This document shows positions 18,738-28,080 of a stretch of DNA of 64,000 nt, one piece after another (position 1 is the first letter of the stretch; every line of letters starts with the position of its first letter). The DNA is from Hoeflea_A sp965249925. Lineage in GTDB: Bacteria > Pseudomonadota > Alphaproteobacteria > Rhizobiales > Rhizobiaceae. The position numbers and the translations under genes were made by a program. The notes under the pieces are model-generated. The model was not told the origin of the DNA. It saw only the letters and a program-made list of their open reading frames with translations, and did no database searches. Location of the stretch: assembly GCA_965249925.1 (NCBI GenBank), contig OZ252260.1, positions 1,612,001-1,676,000 of the forward strand. The letters are read 5' to 3'.

Positions 18738-18939
18738 TGCGACGACACCTCCGAACTGTAGTGTATTTGCCGGCATCCCCTCGGTTCCGGCGTGAGCCAA
18801 AAAGTGGGATAGACTCCCACAACAAATTTCGCAACACAAACTTTCGCTATTAGTAAATTCAAACGGTTAGAGAATATAAAACTTACGTAAACGTAAGACT
18901 TTCTTCAATAAAAAGCACCTCCGACAGTGGATCTCCGGC
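18738..18939 (-). promoter_or_regulatory. mdh-sucCD-sucA promoter region with palindrome
   Basis: AT-rich 202-bp region upstream of mdh. It contains a perfect palindrome CTTACGTAAACGTAAG at 18882-18897 (7-base arms, AA centre). The core TTACGTAAACGTAA resembles the operator reported for the MerR-family regulator LiuR; that match is from memory. TTGAAG (read on the minus strand just upstream of the palindrome) is a possible -35. Confidence 0.45.
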
Positions 18940-20124
18940 TCAGCCGGCAGCCATGGGCCCGTTGCCGGCGACAGCGCGACTGGCACCGAGGTAATCAGCG
19001 CTCTGCATCTCGAACAGGCGCGACGCGGTGCGGGCAAATTCAAACCCCTCCTCGGTGCGGCCGCTGCGGTACAGATCTTCCGGCGCAGCGGCCGCGGAAA
19101 CGAAGATGCGTGTTCGCATGTCGTAAAGCAGATCGATGAGATTGATGAAGCGTTTGGCCTCGTTTCGGGCGTCCTCCGCGATCACCGGTATGTTTTCGAT
19201 GAAGATCGTGTCGTAGCGCTCGGCGATGCGTTGATAGTCGCTGGCACTGAGCGGCACGCCGCAGAGTTCGTCGAAACTGAAGCGGGCAGCGGAGCCGGCC
19301 GCGATCGGCACTTTGATGGTCCGGCCCTTGACCGGGATCTCCTGGTGCCGCACCGAGTGTCCCCTCGCCACCTCGTGCCAGGCCTTGGCGAAGGCGATTT
19401 TGTTTTCGGTGGTCAGCGGCGTGAGATAGACGGGCAACTGGTTGATCTTCTCCAACCGGTAGTCGGTTCGCGCATCGAGATTGAACACCTCGACACGTGC
19501 CTTGAGCAGATCCACGAAGGGCAGAAAAAGCTGGCGGTTGAGACCGTCCTTGTAGAGGTCGTCCGGCGCCACGTTCGATGTCGCCACGAGAACACAACCG
19601 CGGCTGAACAGCTGCTCGAACAGTCGCGACAGGATCATCGCATCGGCGATATCGGTGACGGAGAATTCATCGAAACAGATCACCCAGGCCTCGGCGATCA
19701 ATTGCTCGGCGACCGGCGGGATCGGATCTTCCTCGTTTGTGTCGCCGCGCTTCAACGCTTGGCGATGCGCAGCGATCCGGTTATGGACGTCGGCCATGAA
19801 ATCGTGGAAATGCACACGCCGCTTATGCACGGCCTGCACCCCGTCGAAAAACAGGTCCATCATCATGGTTTTACCGCGGCCGACGGAGCCGTGGATGTAG
19901 AGGCCCTTGACCACCGGAAGCTTTTTGTGCCGGCGTGCGAACAGCCAGCCCAGTGAGCTGGATTTCGATGTCAGCCGTTTTTCGCCGATTTCGTGCAGAA
20001 CACGATCGAGCGCCTCGGCCAGCTTCAGCTGCGCCGCATCCTGCTCGAAGTCGCCGTGATCGACCAGCCCGCGATAGCGTTCTACGACGGTGATCCTGGC
20101 GGAAATATTGTCGGCAGCACCCAT
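18940..20124 (-). CDS. zapE: Cell division ATPase ZapE (AFG1-like)
   Basis: AFG1/LACE1-family P-loop ATPase, 394 residues. In bacteria this is ZapE, which acts at the division site under stress; mitochondrial relatives help turn over respiratory subunits. Walker A is HGSVGRGKTMMMD near 85-97, Walker B VICFDEFSVTD near 150, and an ATSNVAP sensor block near 191. The open frame extends upstream to 20415, but that part overlaps the omp19 gene in another frame. I therefore use the ATG at 20124 (MGAADNISARI). It precedes mdh on the same strand with the mdh promoter region between them. Confidence 0.9.
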   Translation of the reverse strand: MGAADNISARITVVERYRGLVDHGDFEQDAAQLKLAEALDRVLHEIGEKRLTSKSSSLGWLFARRHKKLPVVKGLYIHGSVGRGKTMMMDLFFDGVQAVHKRRVHFHDFMADVHNRIAAHRQALKRGDTNEEDPIPPVAEQLIAEAWVICFDEFSVTDIADAMILSRLFEQLFSRGCVLVATSNVAPDDLYKDGLNRQLFLPFVDLLKARVEVFNLDARTDYRLEKINQLPVYLTPLTTENKIAFAKAWHEVARGHSVRHQEIPVKGRTIKVPIAAGSAARFSFDELCGVPLSASDYQRIAERYDTIFIENIPVIAEDARNEAKRFINLIDLLYDMRTRIFVSAAAAPEDLYRSGRTEEGFEFARTASRLFEMQSADYLGASRAVAGNGPMAAG

Positions 20125-20165
20125 GCGGTGTCGTTCCGGACCCCTGACGACCGAAGCCTCTTCGG

Positions 20166-20669
20166 TTACCGGCTCAGACTGATGCTCTGACCGGTGCTCG
20201 TGGTGCCTTCGAAGCGCTGATCGCCGGTCTTGAACAAACCCGCATAGCGATTGCCGGTGGTATCGTTCAACACCACCTGATTGCCCTCGACATCCCAGGC
20301 TGAAATGGTCGCCGCCTCGTTGGCGCAGCCGCGGGAAGCGGCGCGATAGCCGCCGGTCCACTGGGTCAGCGCCAGGAACACGTCGCAATTGCTTCCGCCG
20401 GTCGAAATGGTCCATCGCCCGACCAGAGAATCGCGGGTGACCGGAGGTGCGCTGGCGGCGGCCGCCTGAAGTTCCTCAGGTGTCGGTTGGGGAGACTGCG
20501 GCGTCTCCGGGAACTGGTTCGGGTCGGTGGTCGTAAGATCGTTGCTCTGCACACCGGCCACCGGAGCCGGCCGCAGAGGTTCGGGTTGGCCAAACGGCCG
20601 GTTCAATCGCTGGCATCCGCCGAGGGCGATAAGCACGCTCAAGGCAATCAGCGTATAAGCATTCCGCAT
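20166..20669 (-). CDS. omp19: Omp19-type protease-inhibitor lipoprotein
   Basis: A 167-residue lipoprotein of the AprI/Inh-Omp19 family, proposed to inhibit proteases in the envelope. Lipobox: hydrophobic helix then LGGC with the lipidated cysteine at about 19 (IALGGCQRL). A Pro/Gln/Thr-rich spacer runs to about 85, then an Inh-like beta-barrel domain from about 87 (VGRWTISTGGSNCDVFLALT) with two cysteines suited to a disulfide (NCDV and RGCAN). I use the ATG at 20669; a TTG lies one codon upstream. Brucella Omp19 is the known member. It is 41 bases ahead of zapE. Confidence 0.85.
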   Translation of the reverse strand: MRNAYTLIALSVLIALGGCQRLNRPFGQPEPLRPAPVAGVQSNDLTTTDPNQFPETPQSPQPTPEELQAAAASAPPVTRDSLVGRWTISTGGSNCDVFLALTQWTGGYRAASRGCANEAATISAWDVEGNQVVLNDTTGNRYAGLFKTGDQRFEGTTSTGQSISLSR

Positions 20670-20949
20670 CAATCATCCCCAAATTTCGCATGGTCGGTTG
20701 TACCGCCCCTTTGTCCCCTTATAGGCGGTCGCGGCGTTTCAATACACAAAGATGGCGAAAATTGTATCAAATATGCACAAAAGACGGGGTGTTGCGGTAT
20801 GCGGCGGTCACGTTTTGGAACACGCACTGCCGTCGCTTAGCCGCAAATCGATGCGCCGGGCACCCGGTTATAGCCCTTCGGTCCGATACCTTGGCACTCC
20901 CGCCGCCCATGGGACGATCGGCGCCGGCGACGCTCTGTGCAGCAGAGAT

Positions 20950-21591
20950 CTATTTGACGATGCCGCGATGCGCCTGTTCGCCCCATAGGGCCTCGATGCG
21001 GGCGTCACGGCGGCAGCCAAACCGGTAGTACCGGTAGCGAAGCGGATTCTTCAGGTAGAAATCCTGATGATAGTCTTCGGCCGGATAGAAGGTGGAAGCC
21101 GCTTCAATCACCGTAACGATCTGCTGACCGAGTTCATCCATGACGGTCTTCGCCGATGCTTCCGCCGCCTTCTGCTGTTGGGCATTGAGTGTGTAGATCG
21201 CGGTCGTATAGCTTTCGCCGCGATCGCAAAACTGCCCACCCGCATCGGTCGGGTCGACGCTGCGCCAGAACACTGCGAGCAATTCCATGTAACTGACCTT
21301 GGACGGATCGAAGGCAATGCGAACGACTTCGCGGTGGCCGGTGGTTTCGCTCACCACGTCGCGGTAGGTGGGGTTTTCCAGGTGCCCGCCGGTATAACCC
21401 GAGATGGTCTCCAGGACACCCGGAACATGGTCGAAATCCGATTCGACGCACCAGAAACACCCGCCGGCGAAGATGGCGATCTGCGCGTTTTCCGGCACGT
21501 CCGACTGGGCTCGGCTGGTGGGTGCATGGCCGGCAATCAAAGCGATGCTGGCGCCCGCCACGATTGCCGCTGCCAACAGGATCTTCTTCAT
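20950..21591 (-). CDS. msrA: Peptide-methionine (S)-S-oxide reductase, exported form
   Basis: MsrA, 213 residues, repairs methionine sulfoxide. A Sec signal (MKKILLAAAIVAGASIALIAG...SRA) covers about 1-33, so this copy acts in the periplasm, unlike the usual cytosolic enzyme. The catalytic cysteine is in IFAGGCFWCVES near 44-54. The GYTGGH substrate loop, GHREVVRIAFDP and PAEDYHQDFY blocks follow. I start at the ATG at 21591; the open frame reaches 22152 but runs antisense through the permease gene. It is divergent from the APC permease. Confidence 0.92.
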   Translation of the reverse strand: MKKILLAAAIVAGASIALIAGHAPTSRAQSDVPENAQIAIFAGGCFWCVESDFDHVPGVLETISGYTGGHLENPTYRDVVSETTGHREVVRIAFDPSKVSYMELLAVFWRSVDPTDAGGQFCDRGESYTTAIYTLNAQQQKAAEASAKTVMDELGQQIVTVIEAASTFYPAEDYHQDFYLKNPLRYRYYRFGCRRDARIEALWGEQAHRGIVK

Positions 21592-21786
21592 TGGTTGTTC
21601 TCCAGCTTTCCCGGCCAACCGCGTGGCCGGTCGATTGTTCGACGTCATACGCCCAGATCGGCTCTGCCTTATCAAGTCAAACGGACTCACGAGCCCGTGA
21701 GTTTCGTGCGGCCGGCCTGCGGGCTGCGGTAGGCAACCGGCTAAACAACGGGCATAGTGGCGCGGCGGGTGAGGAGAGGCGGAGGG

Positions 21787-23394
21787 ATGAGCGGGCACCA
21801 GCTGAAACGGGACATCGGACCGGTTGGACTGATCGCGCTCGGCGTCAGCGGCATCATCGGTTCCGGCTGGCTGTTTGCGCCGCAGCTTACGGCGCAACTC
21901 GCCGGGCCGGCGGCGGTGGTTGCCTGGATTATTGGTGCGTTCGCCATGCTGTTGCTGGCGCTGACCTTCGCCGAGATATCGGCGATGTTTCCGCTGCCGG
22001 GCGGCATCGTCAGCATTCCGCGAGTCACCCATGGCAACATCGTGTCGACCATGATGGGCTGGACGGCCTGGCTCGGCTACATGATGACGGCACCGGTCGA
22101 GGTCGAAGCGACCCTGCGCTATCTGACAGCCTATGTGCCTGGACTGTTCCATACCGGACAGGATGAACGTCTGTCATTGACCGGCGCCCTCGTCACCCTC
22201 GCATTGATGGTGGTCTTCGTGATTCTGAACGCGCTGGGCGTGCGGATCTTCACGCTGGTCAACACCGGTGTCACCTGGATCAAAATCGCCGTGCCGATGC
22301 TCATCACCGCGATGTTCATCGGCTCATCCTTCGATCCGGCCAATTTCATCACGCCGGACGGCTTCGCGCCCTACGGCATCAACGGCATCATGGCCGCGGT
22401 ATCGTCCGGAGGCGTCGTTCTGTCGATGATCGGCTTCCGCCATGCCGTCGACATGGCGGGCGAGGTCAAGAACCCGGGACGCAACGTGCCGCTTGCGATG
22501 GTTTCCGCCATGCTGATCTGCCTGGTTATCTATGTCGGCCTGCAGGTCGCTTTTGTCGGTGCGATCCCGGCCGCCGACATCAAGGACGGCTGGGCCACCC
22601 TGCACCTGCCGCATCCGGGTGGACCACTGGCTTCCCTTGCCACGGCATTGGGCATGCTGTGGCTGGTCAGTCTGATGAATGCCACCGCGGTCATTTCGCC
22701 GTTTGGCGGCGCCCTGGTGGCGGTTGGCTCCAACGCCAGGCTGGTGATGGCGCTGACCCGCACACATCTCGTTCCGGAGGTGTTCGGCCGGGTGTCGCGT
22801 TTGGGGGTGCCGCTCAATGCGCTGGTGCTCAACATGATCATCGGCTGGCTGATCGTTATCGCCCTGCCGTTTACCGAGATCGTCTCGGCCCACAGTTCGC
22901 TGGTCGTTTTTTCTTTCGTGCTCGGCCCGGTCGCGGTCGTCGCCCTGCGCCAGCTGGCGCCCGACTATCCGCGCCCGTTCCGGCTGCCCGCGGTGCGCGT
23001 TGTCGGCTGCGCCACTTTCATTCTCGCGACACTGATTATTTACTGGAGCGGTTGGGACACGATCCGCATCATCGGCCTGGCGATCCTTTGCGGCGCACTG
23101 CTGCTCGCGGTGCGGGCAAGGCAGGTACCGCCCCAGATGCTCAACTTGCGCTCGGCTGTCTGGTTACTGCCCTACGGCCTTGGCATCGGCCTGATCTCAT
23201 GGCTCGGCAGTTTCGGTGGTATCGGCGTGCTGGCGAGCGGCTGGGACATTGTCGCCTGCGCGCTGTTCGGCGGCGTCACGTTTTTTGTCGCCGTCCGCTC
23301 CGCCCTCGATCAAACGACGTTTTCCGATCAGGCCGAAGACATGCTGGATCAGCTTGGGCTGGACCCGGAGGTTTTGCGCAGCCAGGACATCTGA
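21787..23394 (+). CDS. APC-family amino acid permease
   Basis: Inner-membrane transporter of 535 residues with about 12 transmembrane segments, in the amino acid-polyamine-organocation superfamily. The consensus TM1 motif GVSGIIGSGWLFAP is near 22-35, and a MIGFRHAVDMAGEVKNPGRNVP segment is near 213. This resembles aspartate/glutamate:proton or similar permeases; the substrate is unknown. I use the ATG at 21787, preceded by GAGGAGAGGCGGAGG, not the in-frame upstream codon at 21757. The C-terminus is a soluble tail of about 35 residues. A hairpin follows the stop. Confidence 0.85.
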   Translation: MSGHQLKRDIGPVGLIALGVSGIIGSGWLFAPQLTAQLAGPAAVVAWIIGAFAMLLLALTFAEISAMFPLPGGIVSIPRVTHGNIVSTMMGWTAWLGYMMTAPVEVEATLRYLTAYVPGLFHTGQDERLSLTGALVTLALMVVFVILNALGVRIFTLVNTGVTWIKIAVPMLITAMFIGSSFDPANFITPDGFAPYGINGIMAAVSSGGVVLSMIGFRHAVDMAGEVKNPGRNVPLAMVSAMLICLVIYVGLQVAFVGAIPAADIKDGWATLHLPHPGGPLASLATALGMLWLVSLMNATAVISPFGGALVAVGSNARLVMALTRTHLVPEVFGRVSRLGVPLNALVLNMIIGWLIVIALPFTEIVSAHSSLVVFSFVLGPVAVVALRQLAPDYPRPFRLPAVRVVGCATFILATLIIYWSGWDTIRIIGLAILCGALLLAVRARQVPPQMLNLRSAVWLLPYGLGIGLISWLGSFGGIGVLASGWDIVACALFGGVTFFVAVRSALDQTTFSDQAEDMLDQLGLDPEVLRSQDI

Positions 23395-23399
23395 ATCAA

Positions 23400-23422
23400 G
23401 GAGCCGCCCCAGGCTCCGTTTC
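23400..23422. terminator. Hairpin between convergent permease and DUF4214 genes
   Basis: Stem GGAGCC (23400-23405) with GGCTCC (23412-23417), six-base loop, then GTTTCG on the plus strand. It lies 6 bases after the permease stop and 25 bases before the end of the convergent gene, so it could serve both. The T-tract is short. Confidence 0.5.
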
Positions 23423-23424
23423 GC

Positions 23425-24765
23425 TCAAGCCACCCAGATCCCGTTGTCCAGGTCGCCGGTCGTGTTGGCAACGTTTTCAGCGCACTCGGTAAACGCGATC
23501 AGGATGTCATCGAAACCCAGGCCCTGCTCCATGCCGTCGACCCAGAAGTCGAATCCGGTCTTGTCCGCCTTGCGTTCGAGCACGTTCTCATACATCGCGT
23601 TGATATAGTCTTCGTTGCTCAGATTGCTGCCGAAGCGATCGACAAACTCCTGCGCGGCCAAAAACTGGTCGGCCATAAAGTCCTTTACGTCGACCCATGG
23701 TTCGTTGCTTTCCAGATGGTCGAGGATCTTGGTCCAGAACCGCAATCCCTCCTCGTCAGCGGTGCGGTCGAAGCAGGCTTCGTACATGCGGTACACAAAT
23801 CCAACATGGTCGCTTTCGATATCGAAAACCAGGTCGCCATCGTTGAACACGACGCGTTCGACGCCAACGAGCAAATCGGACTCGCTGTCGGATTTGTGAA
23901 TGGCGACAAGACCGGGACACAGCTCATCGTGTTCGAAGTCTTCCCGCAATCCGTCATAGACGACGATATCATTGTCGGATTGACCGACAAACAGGTCGCA
24001 ACCCAATCCGCCCGGGATCTCGCCTCCTTCGGCTGCGCCTAGCAAAAAGTCGTTGGACGGGCCATCCGCATCCTGGTCCTGAAACCCGTTTTCCAGAATG
24101 GCCGCCAGATCTTCCAGAGCACCGGGCAGCTCAATCAGATCGCCGATACCGATATCACCGTTGAGCAATGCCTGGACCTCGGGCTGAATCCTGTCCCAGA
24201 AGTTGATCAGCAGCATCGCCAGGAAGTCGGCGTCGGGCACGTCCGACAGCTCGTTCAACTGGTCTCCCAGACCGATCGTTTCCAGCAGGTCGCCGAAATC
24301 GCTCCACGCCAGATCACCGCTTTGAACAGCGGTCCAAAAGGATTCGAGAGCATCCCGGATCTGTTCTCCCGTTTCCGCAAAAGGATGCCCGCCTGTATCG
24401 TCCGGCCGCACGACAACATAAGCGCGTGTATGGTCGAATAGCTCACCGTCGCCATCCCGTAGCGCCAATTCGACCGACAGAAGGCCCGGCACCAGGTCGT
24501 CCTGCGGCGCGTCATGGTCGAACTCCTGCAACGCTTTCAGCGTGGTGCCGTCGTCCGAAATCTCGAAGAGACCCGCATCGGCCCCGCCGGTGATGGCCAG
24601 TTCGACACCCGTATCCAGTGTGACGTTGAGCCCGGTGACCTCCTGGAAATCGTTGAGGTCCGTCAATCCCTCTTCGATCCAGGCGAACGTCACGTCGGGA
24701 ATCCAGGTGCTGAGGAATTCCGGCCATTCGATTTGGGCGTCGATATCGGCGATCGTCTCATCCAT
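23425..24765 (-). CDS. Acidic DUF4214-domain protein, possibly secreted
   Basis: A 446-residue, strongly acidic protein (very rich in D and E, few K) with no N-terminal signal peptide. Residues about 40-120 look like a cadherin/VCBS-like beta domain (GLFEISDDGTTLKAL, LVPGLLSVELALRDGDGE). A short repeat-in-toxin-like part follows near 245-300 (FLLGAAEGGEIPGGLGCDLFVG, SDNDIVVYDG). Two DUF4214 units end it, near 320-365 and 385-430 (VYRMYEACFDRTADEEGLRFW and the parallel YENVLERKADKTGFDFW). DUF4214 proteins are often type I secreted surface or S-layer-like proteins. No secretion genes are adjacent. The function is unknown. Confidence 0.7.
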   Translation of the reverse strand: MDETIADIDAQIEWPEFLSTWIPDVTFAWIEEGLTDLNDFQEVTGLNVTLDTGVELAITGGADAGLFEISDDGTTLKALQEFDHDAPQDDLVPGLLSVELALRDGDGELFDHTRAYVVVRPDDTGGHPFAETGEQIRDALESFWTAVQSGDLAWSDFGDLLETIGLGDQLNELSDVPDADFLAMLLINFWDRIQPEVQALLNGDIGIGDLIELPGALEDLAAILENGFQDQDADGPSNDFLLGAAEGGEIPGGLGCDLFVGQSDNDIVVYDGLREDFEHDELCPGLVAIHKSDSESDLLVGVERVVFNDGDLVFDIESDHVGFVYRMYEACFDRTADEEGLRFWTKILDHLESNEPWVDVKDFMADQFLAAQEFVDRFGSNLSNEDYINAMYENVLERKADKTGFDFWVDGMEQGLGFDDILIAFTECAENVANTTGDLDNGIWVA

Positions 24766-25066
24766 GGCGTATCTCTCCGACGGATTTGCTGAGAGTGTTG
24801 AGCAATTGGTGACTCATATTCATCGTATGTCACAGCGAATCAAAGGTTTCGTGACGCGTTATCCAAATAAAAAGCCTTGTCCGTTAATAAAGTACATCCG
24901 TGTCACGCCATCCGTAGCAAACAATGCATGGTTGAACACCTGTCGGAATTGCCAGTTCTAAATTGAAATATGACGCACAGAGTCACAACGACCCAAAGCC
25001 GCGGCGCCATTCGTCGCCGCCATCAGGCGTCGTTTTTCAGTTGCACGGCCCGTGCCCGGCAGTCGG
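24766..25066. other. Spacer between the DUF4214 gene and sdhB
   Basis: 301 bp. The left part (24770-24960) is AT-rich and probably carries the promoter of the DUF4214 gene. Near the sdhB end, CGTTTTT and short GC repeats occur, but I could not assign a clear terminator for the sdh operon. No gene seen. Confidence 0.4.
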
Positions 25067-25846
25067 TCAGACCCGCCGCTCGACCATCATCTTCTTGATT
25101 TCAGCGATCGCCTTGGCCGGGTTGAGGCCTTTCGGGCAGGTCTGCGCACAGTTCATGATGGTGTGGCAACGGTAAAGCCGGAACGGATCCTCCAGCTCGT
25201 CAAGCCGCTCACCGGTCGCCTCGTCACGGCTGTCTATGAGCCAGCGATAGGCCTGCAGCAGCACTGCCGGCCCAAGATAGCGGTCGCCGTTCCACCAGTA
25301 GCTGGGACAGGCGGTCGAGCAGCAGGCGCACAGAATGCACTCATAGAGGCCGTCCAGCTTGACCCGGTCCTCATGCGACTGCGCCCACTCGACCTGCGGT
25401 TCGGGCGAAGTGGTTTTCAGCCACGGCTCGATCGACCGGTGCTGGGCGTAAAAATTGTTCAGATCCGGCACCAGGTCCTTGACCACCGGCAGGTGCGGCA
25501 GCGGGAAGATCTTGATCGTTCCGTCGATCTCGTTCATGCCGTGGGTGCAGGCCAGCGTGTTGGTGCCGTCGATGTTCATGGCGCAAGAGCCGCAGACACC
25601 TTCGCGACAGGAACGGCGCAGCGTCAGCGTCGGGTCGACCTTGTTCTTGATCCACAGCAGACCGTCGAGCACCATCGGCCCGCAGTCGTCGAGATCGACG
25701 TGGAACGTGTCGATGCGCGGATTGTCGTCGTCATCCGGGCTCCAGCGGTAGATCCTGAACTCACGCAGATTGGTCGCGCCGTCCGGCTTGGGCCACGTCT
25801 TGCCCTCGGTCATCTGCGAGTTCTTGGGAAGTGTGATTTCAACCAT
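25067..25846 (-). CDS. sdhB: Succinate dehydrogenase iron-sulfur subunit
   Basis: Iron-sulfur subunit of complex II, 259 residues, passing electrons from FAD to ubiquinone. 2Fe-2S cysteines are in SCREGVCGSCAMNIDG near 75-90 with the fourth in LACTHG. The 4Fe-4S and 3Fe-4S ligands are in CILCACCSTACPSYWW near 165-180 and CHTIMNCAQTCPKGLNP near 225-241. I use the ATG at 25846 (MVEITLPKNSQM). The open frame goes on to 26008 inside sdhA and is not used. It is the last gene of sdhCDAB. Confidence 0.96.
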   Translation of the reverse strand: MVEITLPKNSQMTEGKTWPKPDGATNLREFRIYRWSPDDDDNPRIDTFHVDLDDCGPMVLDGLLWIKNKVDPTLTLRRSCREGVCGSCAMNIDGTNTLACTHGMNEIDGTIKIFPLPHLPVVKDLVPDLNNFYAQHRSIEPWLKTTSPEPQVEWAQSHEDRVKLDGLYECILCACCSTACPSYWWNGDRYLGPAVLLQAYRWLIDSRDEATGERLDELEDPFRLYRCHTIMNCAQTCPKGLNPAKAIAEIKKMMVERRV

Positions 25847-25863
25847 GTTGCCGCCGTGCCTTC

Positions 25864-27678
25864 CTAGTAAACACGTTTCTTGGGAGCAATTCTTTCGAGC
25901 GCGATGCCACCCTCCGCTTCCGTTGTCAGCGTGTCGGTATGGACCGGACGATAGCTCAGCGTCACCTTGCCCGTCGCGCTGATCTTGGCCAGCGTGTGTA
26001 TGCGCCATTTCTTATCATCGCGATCCGGGTAGTCCTCGTGCGCATGAGCGCCGCGACTTTCCTTGCGTGCCTCCGCACCGTAAACGGTCGCCAGCGCGCA
26101 ATCGATCAGGTTGGACAGCTCAAGCGTCTCCACGAGATCCGAATTCCAGATCATCGACCGGTCCGTGGTGCGCACATCCTTGAACTGCTTGAAGATCTCG
26201 TCCATGCGCTTGCAGCCCTGGGCCAGCGTCTCGTTGGTCCGAAATACCGCCGCATCTTCCTGCATGGCGTGCTGCATGCGGTCGCGCAGTTCGGCCGTCG
26301 GCACCGAGCCCTGTGCGTGGCGGATCTTGTCGAAACGACCCATGATCCTGTCGAGCGCGGCCTTCGGTACTGGCGGCACCGGGCTGTCGCGGTCGACCAC
26401 CTGGCCGGCGCGAATAGCGGCGGCGCGGCCGAAGACGACGAGATCGATCAGCGAATTCGAACCAAGCCGGTTGGAACCGTGCACCGAAGCGCATCCGGCT
26501 TCGCCGACCGCCATCAGACCCCGTTGCACACGGTCCGGCTGCGCCTTGGTTGGGTTGAGCACCTCGCCATGATAATTGGTCGGAATGCCGCCCATGTTGT
26601 AATGAACCGTCGGCAGCACCGGAATCGGGTCGCGGGTGAGGTCGACACCAGCGAATATCTTCGCCGACTCGGAGATGCCGGGCAGACGTTCCGCCAGCAC
26701 CGCAGGATCCAGGTGATCGAGATGCAGGAAGATGTGATCCTTGTTTTTACCGACCCCGCGGCCCTCCCGGATCTCCAGGGTCATGCAGCGCGACACCACA
26801 TCGCGGGAGGCCAGGTCCTTGGCCGACGGCGCGTAGCGCTCCATAAACCGCTCGCCTTCGGAATTGACCAGGTAGCCGCCCTCGCCGCGGGCACCCTCGG
26901 TGATCAGCGTGCCGGCGCCGTAGATGCCTGTCGGGTGGAACTGCACGAACTCCATGTCCTGCAGCGGCAGCCCGGCCCGTACCGCCATGCCGTTGCCGTC
27001 ACCGGTACAGGTATGCGCTGACGTGGCGGAGAAATAGGCCCGACCGTATCCGCCTGTCGCCAGCACCACCATCTTGGCGCGGAAGACGTGCACTGTGCCG
27101 TCGTCGAGGTTCCAGGCGACGACACCAACGCAGGCACCACCTTCCATCAGCAGGTCGATGGCGAAGTATTCGATGTAGAATTGCGCATGGTGGCGCAGGG
27201 ACTGGCCATAAAGCGTGTGCAGAATGGCATGCCCGGTCCTGTCGGCTGCTGCGCAGGTGCGCTGCACCGGCGGTCCTTCGCCGAACTCGGTCATATGGCC
27301 GCCGAACGGCCGTTGGTAGATCTTACCTTCCTCGGTGCGCGAAAACGGCACACCGTAGTGCTCCAGTTCGTAGACCGCCTGCGGGGCTTCACGCGCCAGA
27401 TACTCCATCGCATCGTTGTCGCCAAGCCAGTCCGAACCCTTGACGGTGTCATACATATGCCACTGCCAATGGTCGGGGCCCATATTCTGCAGGCTTGCCG
27501 CGATGCCTCCCTGGGCCGCCACGGTGTGCGAACGGGTGGGAAACACTTTGGTGATGCACGCCGTGCGCAGACCCTGCTCGGCCATGCCGAGCGTCGCCCG
27601 AAGGCCGGCGCCGCCAGCGCCCACAACGACGACGTCGAACGCATGCTCGACGAATTCATAAGCCGGTTCCGTAGCCAT
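25864..27678 (-). CDS. sdhA: Succinate dehydrogenase flavoprotein subunit
   Basis: Catalytic FAD subunit of complex II, 604 residues. Seen: FAD-binding VVVGAGGAGLRATLG near 18-32, the covalent-FAD histidine in SHTVAAQGGIAA near 51, a substrate-binding HPTGIYGAG near 245, and the active arginine region in EPAC-like position (VGEAGCASVHGSNRLGSN near 397). The start is the ATG at 27678 (MATEPAYEF). Upstream codons to 27696 belong to the sdhD end region. The stop is 17 bases before sdhB. Confidence 0.97.
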   Translation of the reverse strand: MATEPAYEFVEHAFDVVVVGAGGAGLRATLGMAEQGLRTACITKVFPTRSHTVAAQGGIAASLQNMGPDHWQWHMYDTVKGSDWLGDNDAMEYLAREAPQAVYELEHYGVPFSRTEEGKIYQRPFGGHMTEFGEGPPVQRTCAAADRTGHAILHTLYGQSLRHHAQFYIEYFAIDLLMEGGACVGVVAWNLDDGTVHVFRAKMVVLATGGYGRAYFSATSAHTCTGDGNGMAVRAGLPLQDMEFVQFHPTGIYGAGTLITEGARGEGGYLVNSEGERFMERYAPSAKDLASRDVVSRCMTLEIREGRGVGKNKDHIFLHLDHLDPAVLAERLPGISESAKIFAGVDLTRDPIPVLPTVHYNMGGIPTNYHGEVLNPTKAQPDRVQRGLMAVGEAGCASVHGSNRLGSNSLIDLVVFGRAAAIRAGQVVDRDSPVPPVPKAALDRIMGRFDKIRHAQGSVPTAELRDRMQHAMQEDAAVFRTNETLAQGCKRMDEIFKQFKDVRTTDRSMIWNSDLVETLELSNLIDCALATVYGAEARKESRGAHAHEDYPDRDDKKWRIHTLAKISATGKVTLSYRPVHTDTLTTEAEGGIALERIAPKKRVY

Positions 27679-27685
27679 CGGTGCG

Positions 27686-28066
27686 TCAGCCCCCAAATCC
27701 GAGTTTCAGGATCGCAAACAGCGACAATGCGCCGATGAAGACGGTGAAGAAGCTGTTGAGAACCAGCAAGGCAATCTTGGCGCCATCATGATGCACGTAG
27801 TCTTCGATGATCACCTGCATGCCAAGCCGCATATGAATGAGACCCGACACGACCACCAGACCCATAAGAACGGCGACGATCGGATTGCCAAGCGCGCCGG
27901 ACACCGCCTCGTAGGAAGCGCCGTGATAGACCATGATGAAAATAACGAAAAATATGATCAGGGGGATGTTGGCGATCGCCGTCAGACGCTGACGCCAGAA
28001 ATGGTCGGTACCCTCTTTCGCCGAACCCAGGCCGCGAACCCTGGCAAGCGGTGTGCGCATATCCAT
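27686..28066 (-). CDS. sdhD: Succinate dehydrogenase membrane anchor subunit
   Basis: A 126-residue membrane anchor with three predicted transmembrane helices (about 32-52, 61-80, 96-120). The heme-ligand region reads GLIHMRLGMQVIIEDYVHH, with the conserved D-Y of the quinone site. It begins MDMRTPLARVRGLGSAKEGTDHFW, the usual SdhD opening. The start at 28066 is chosen; a second ATG at 28060 is possible. It lies between sdhC and sdhA, 7 bases before sdhA. Confidence 0.93.
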   Translation of the reverse strand: MDMRTPLARVRGLGSAKEGTDHFWRQRLTAIANIPLIIFFVIFIMVYHGASYEAVSGALGNPIVAVLMGLVVVSGLIHMRLGMQVIIEDYVHHDGAKIALLVLNSFFTVFIGALSLFAILKLGFGG

Positions 28067-28080
28067 GTCGGAACTCTCAG

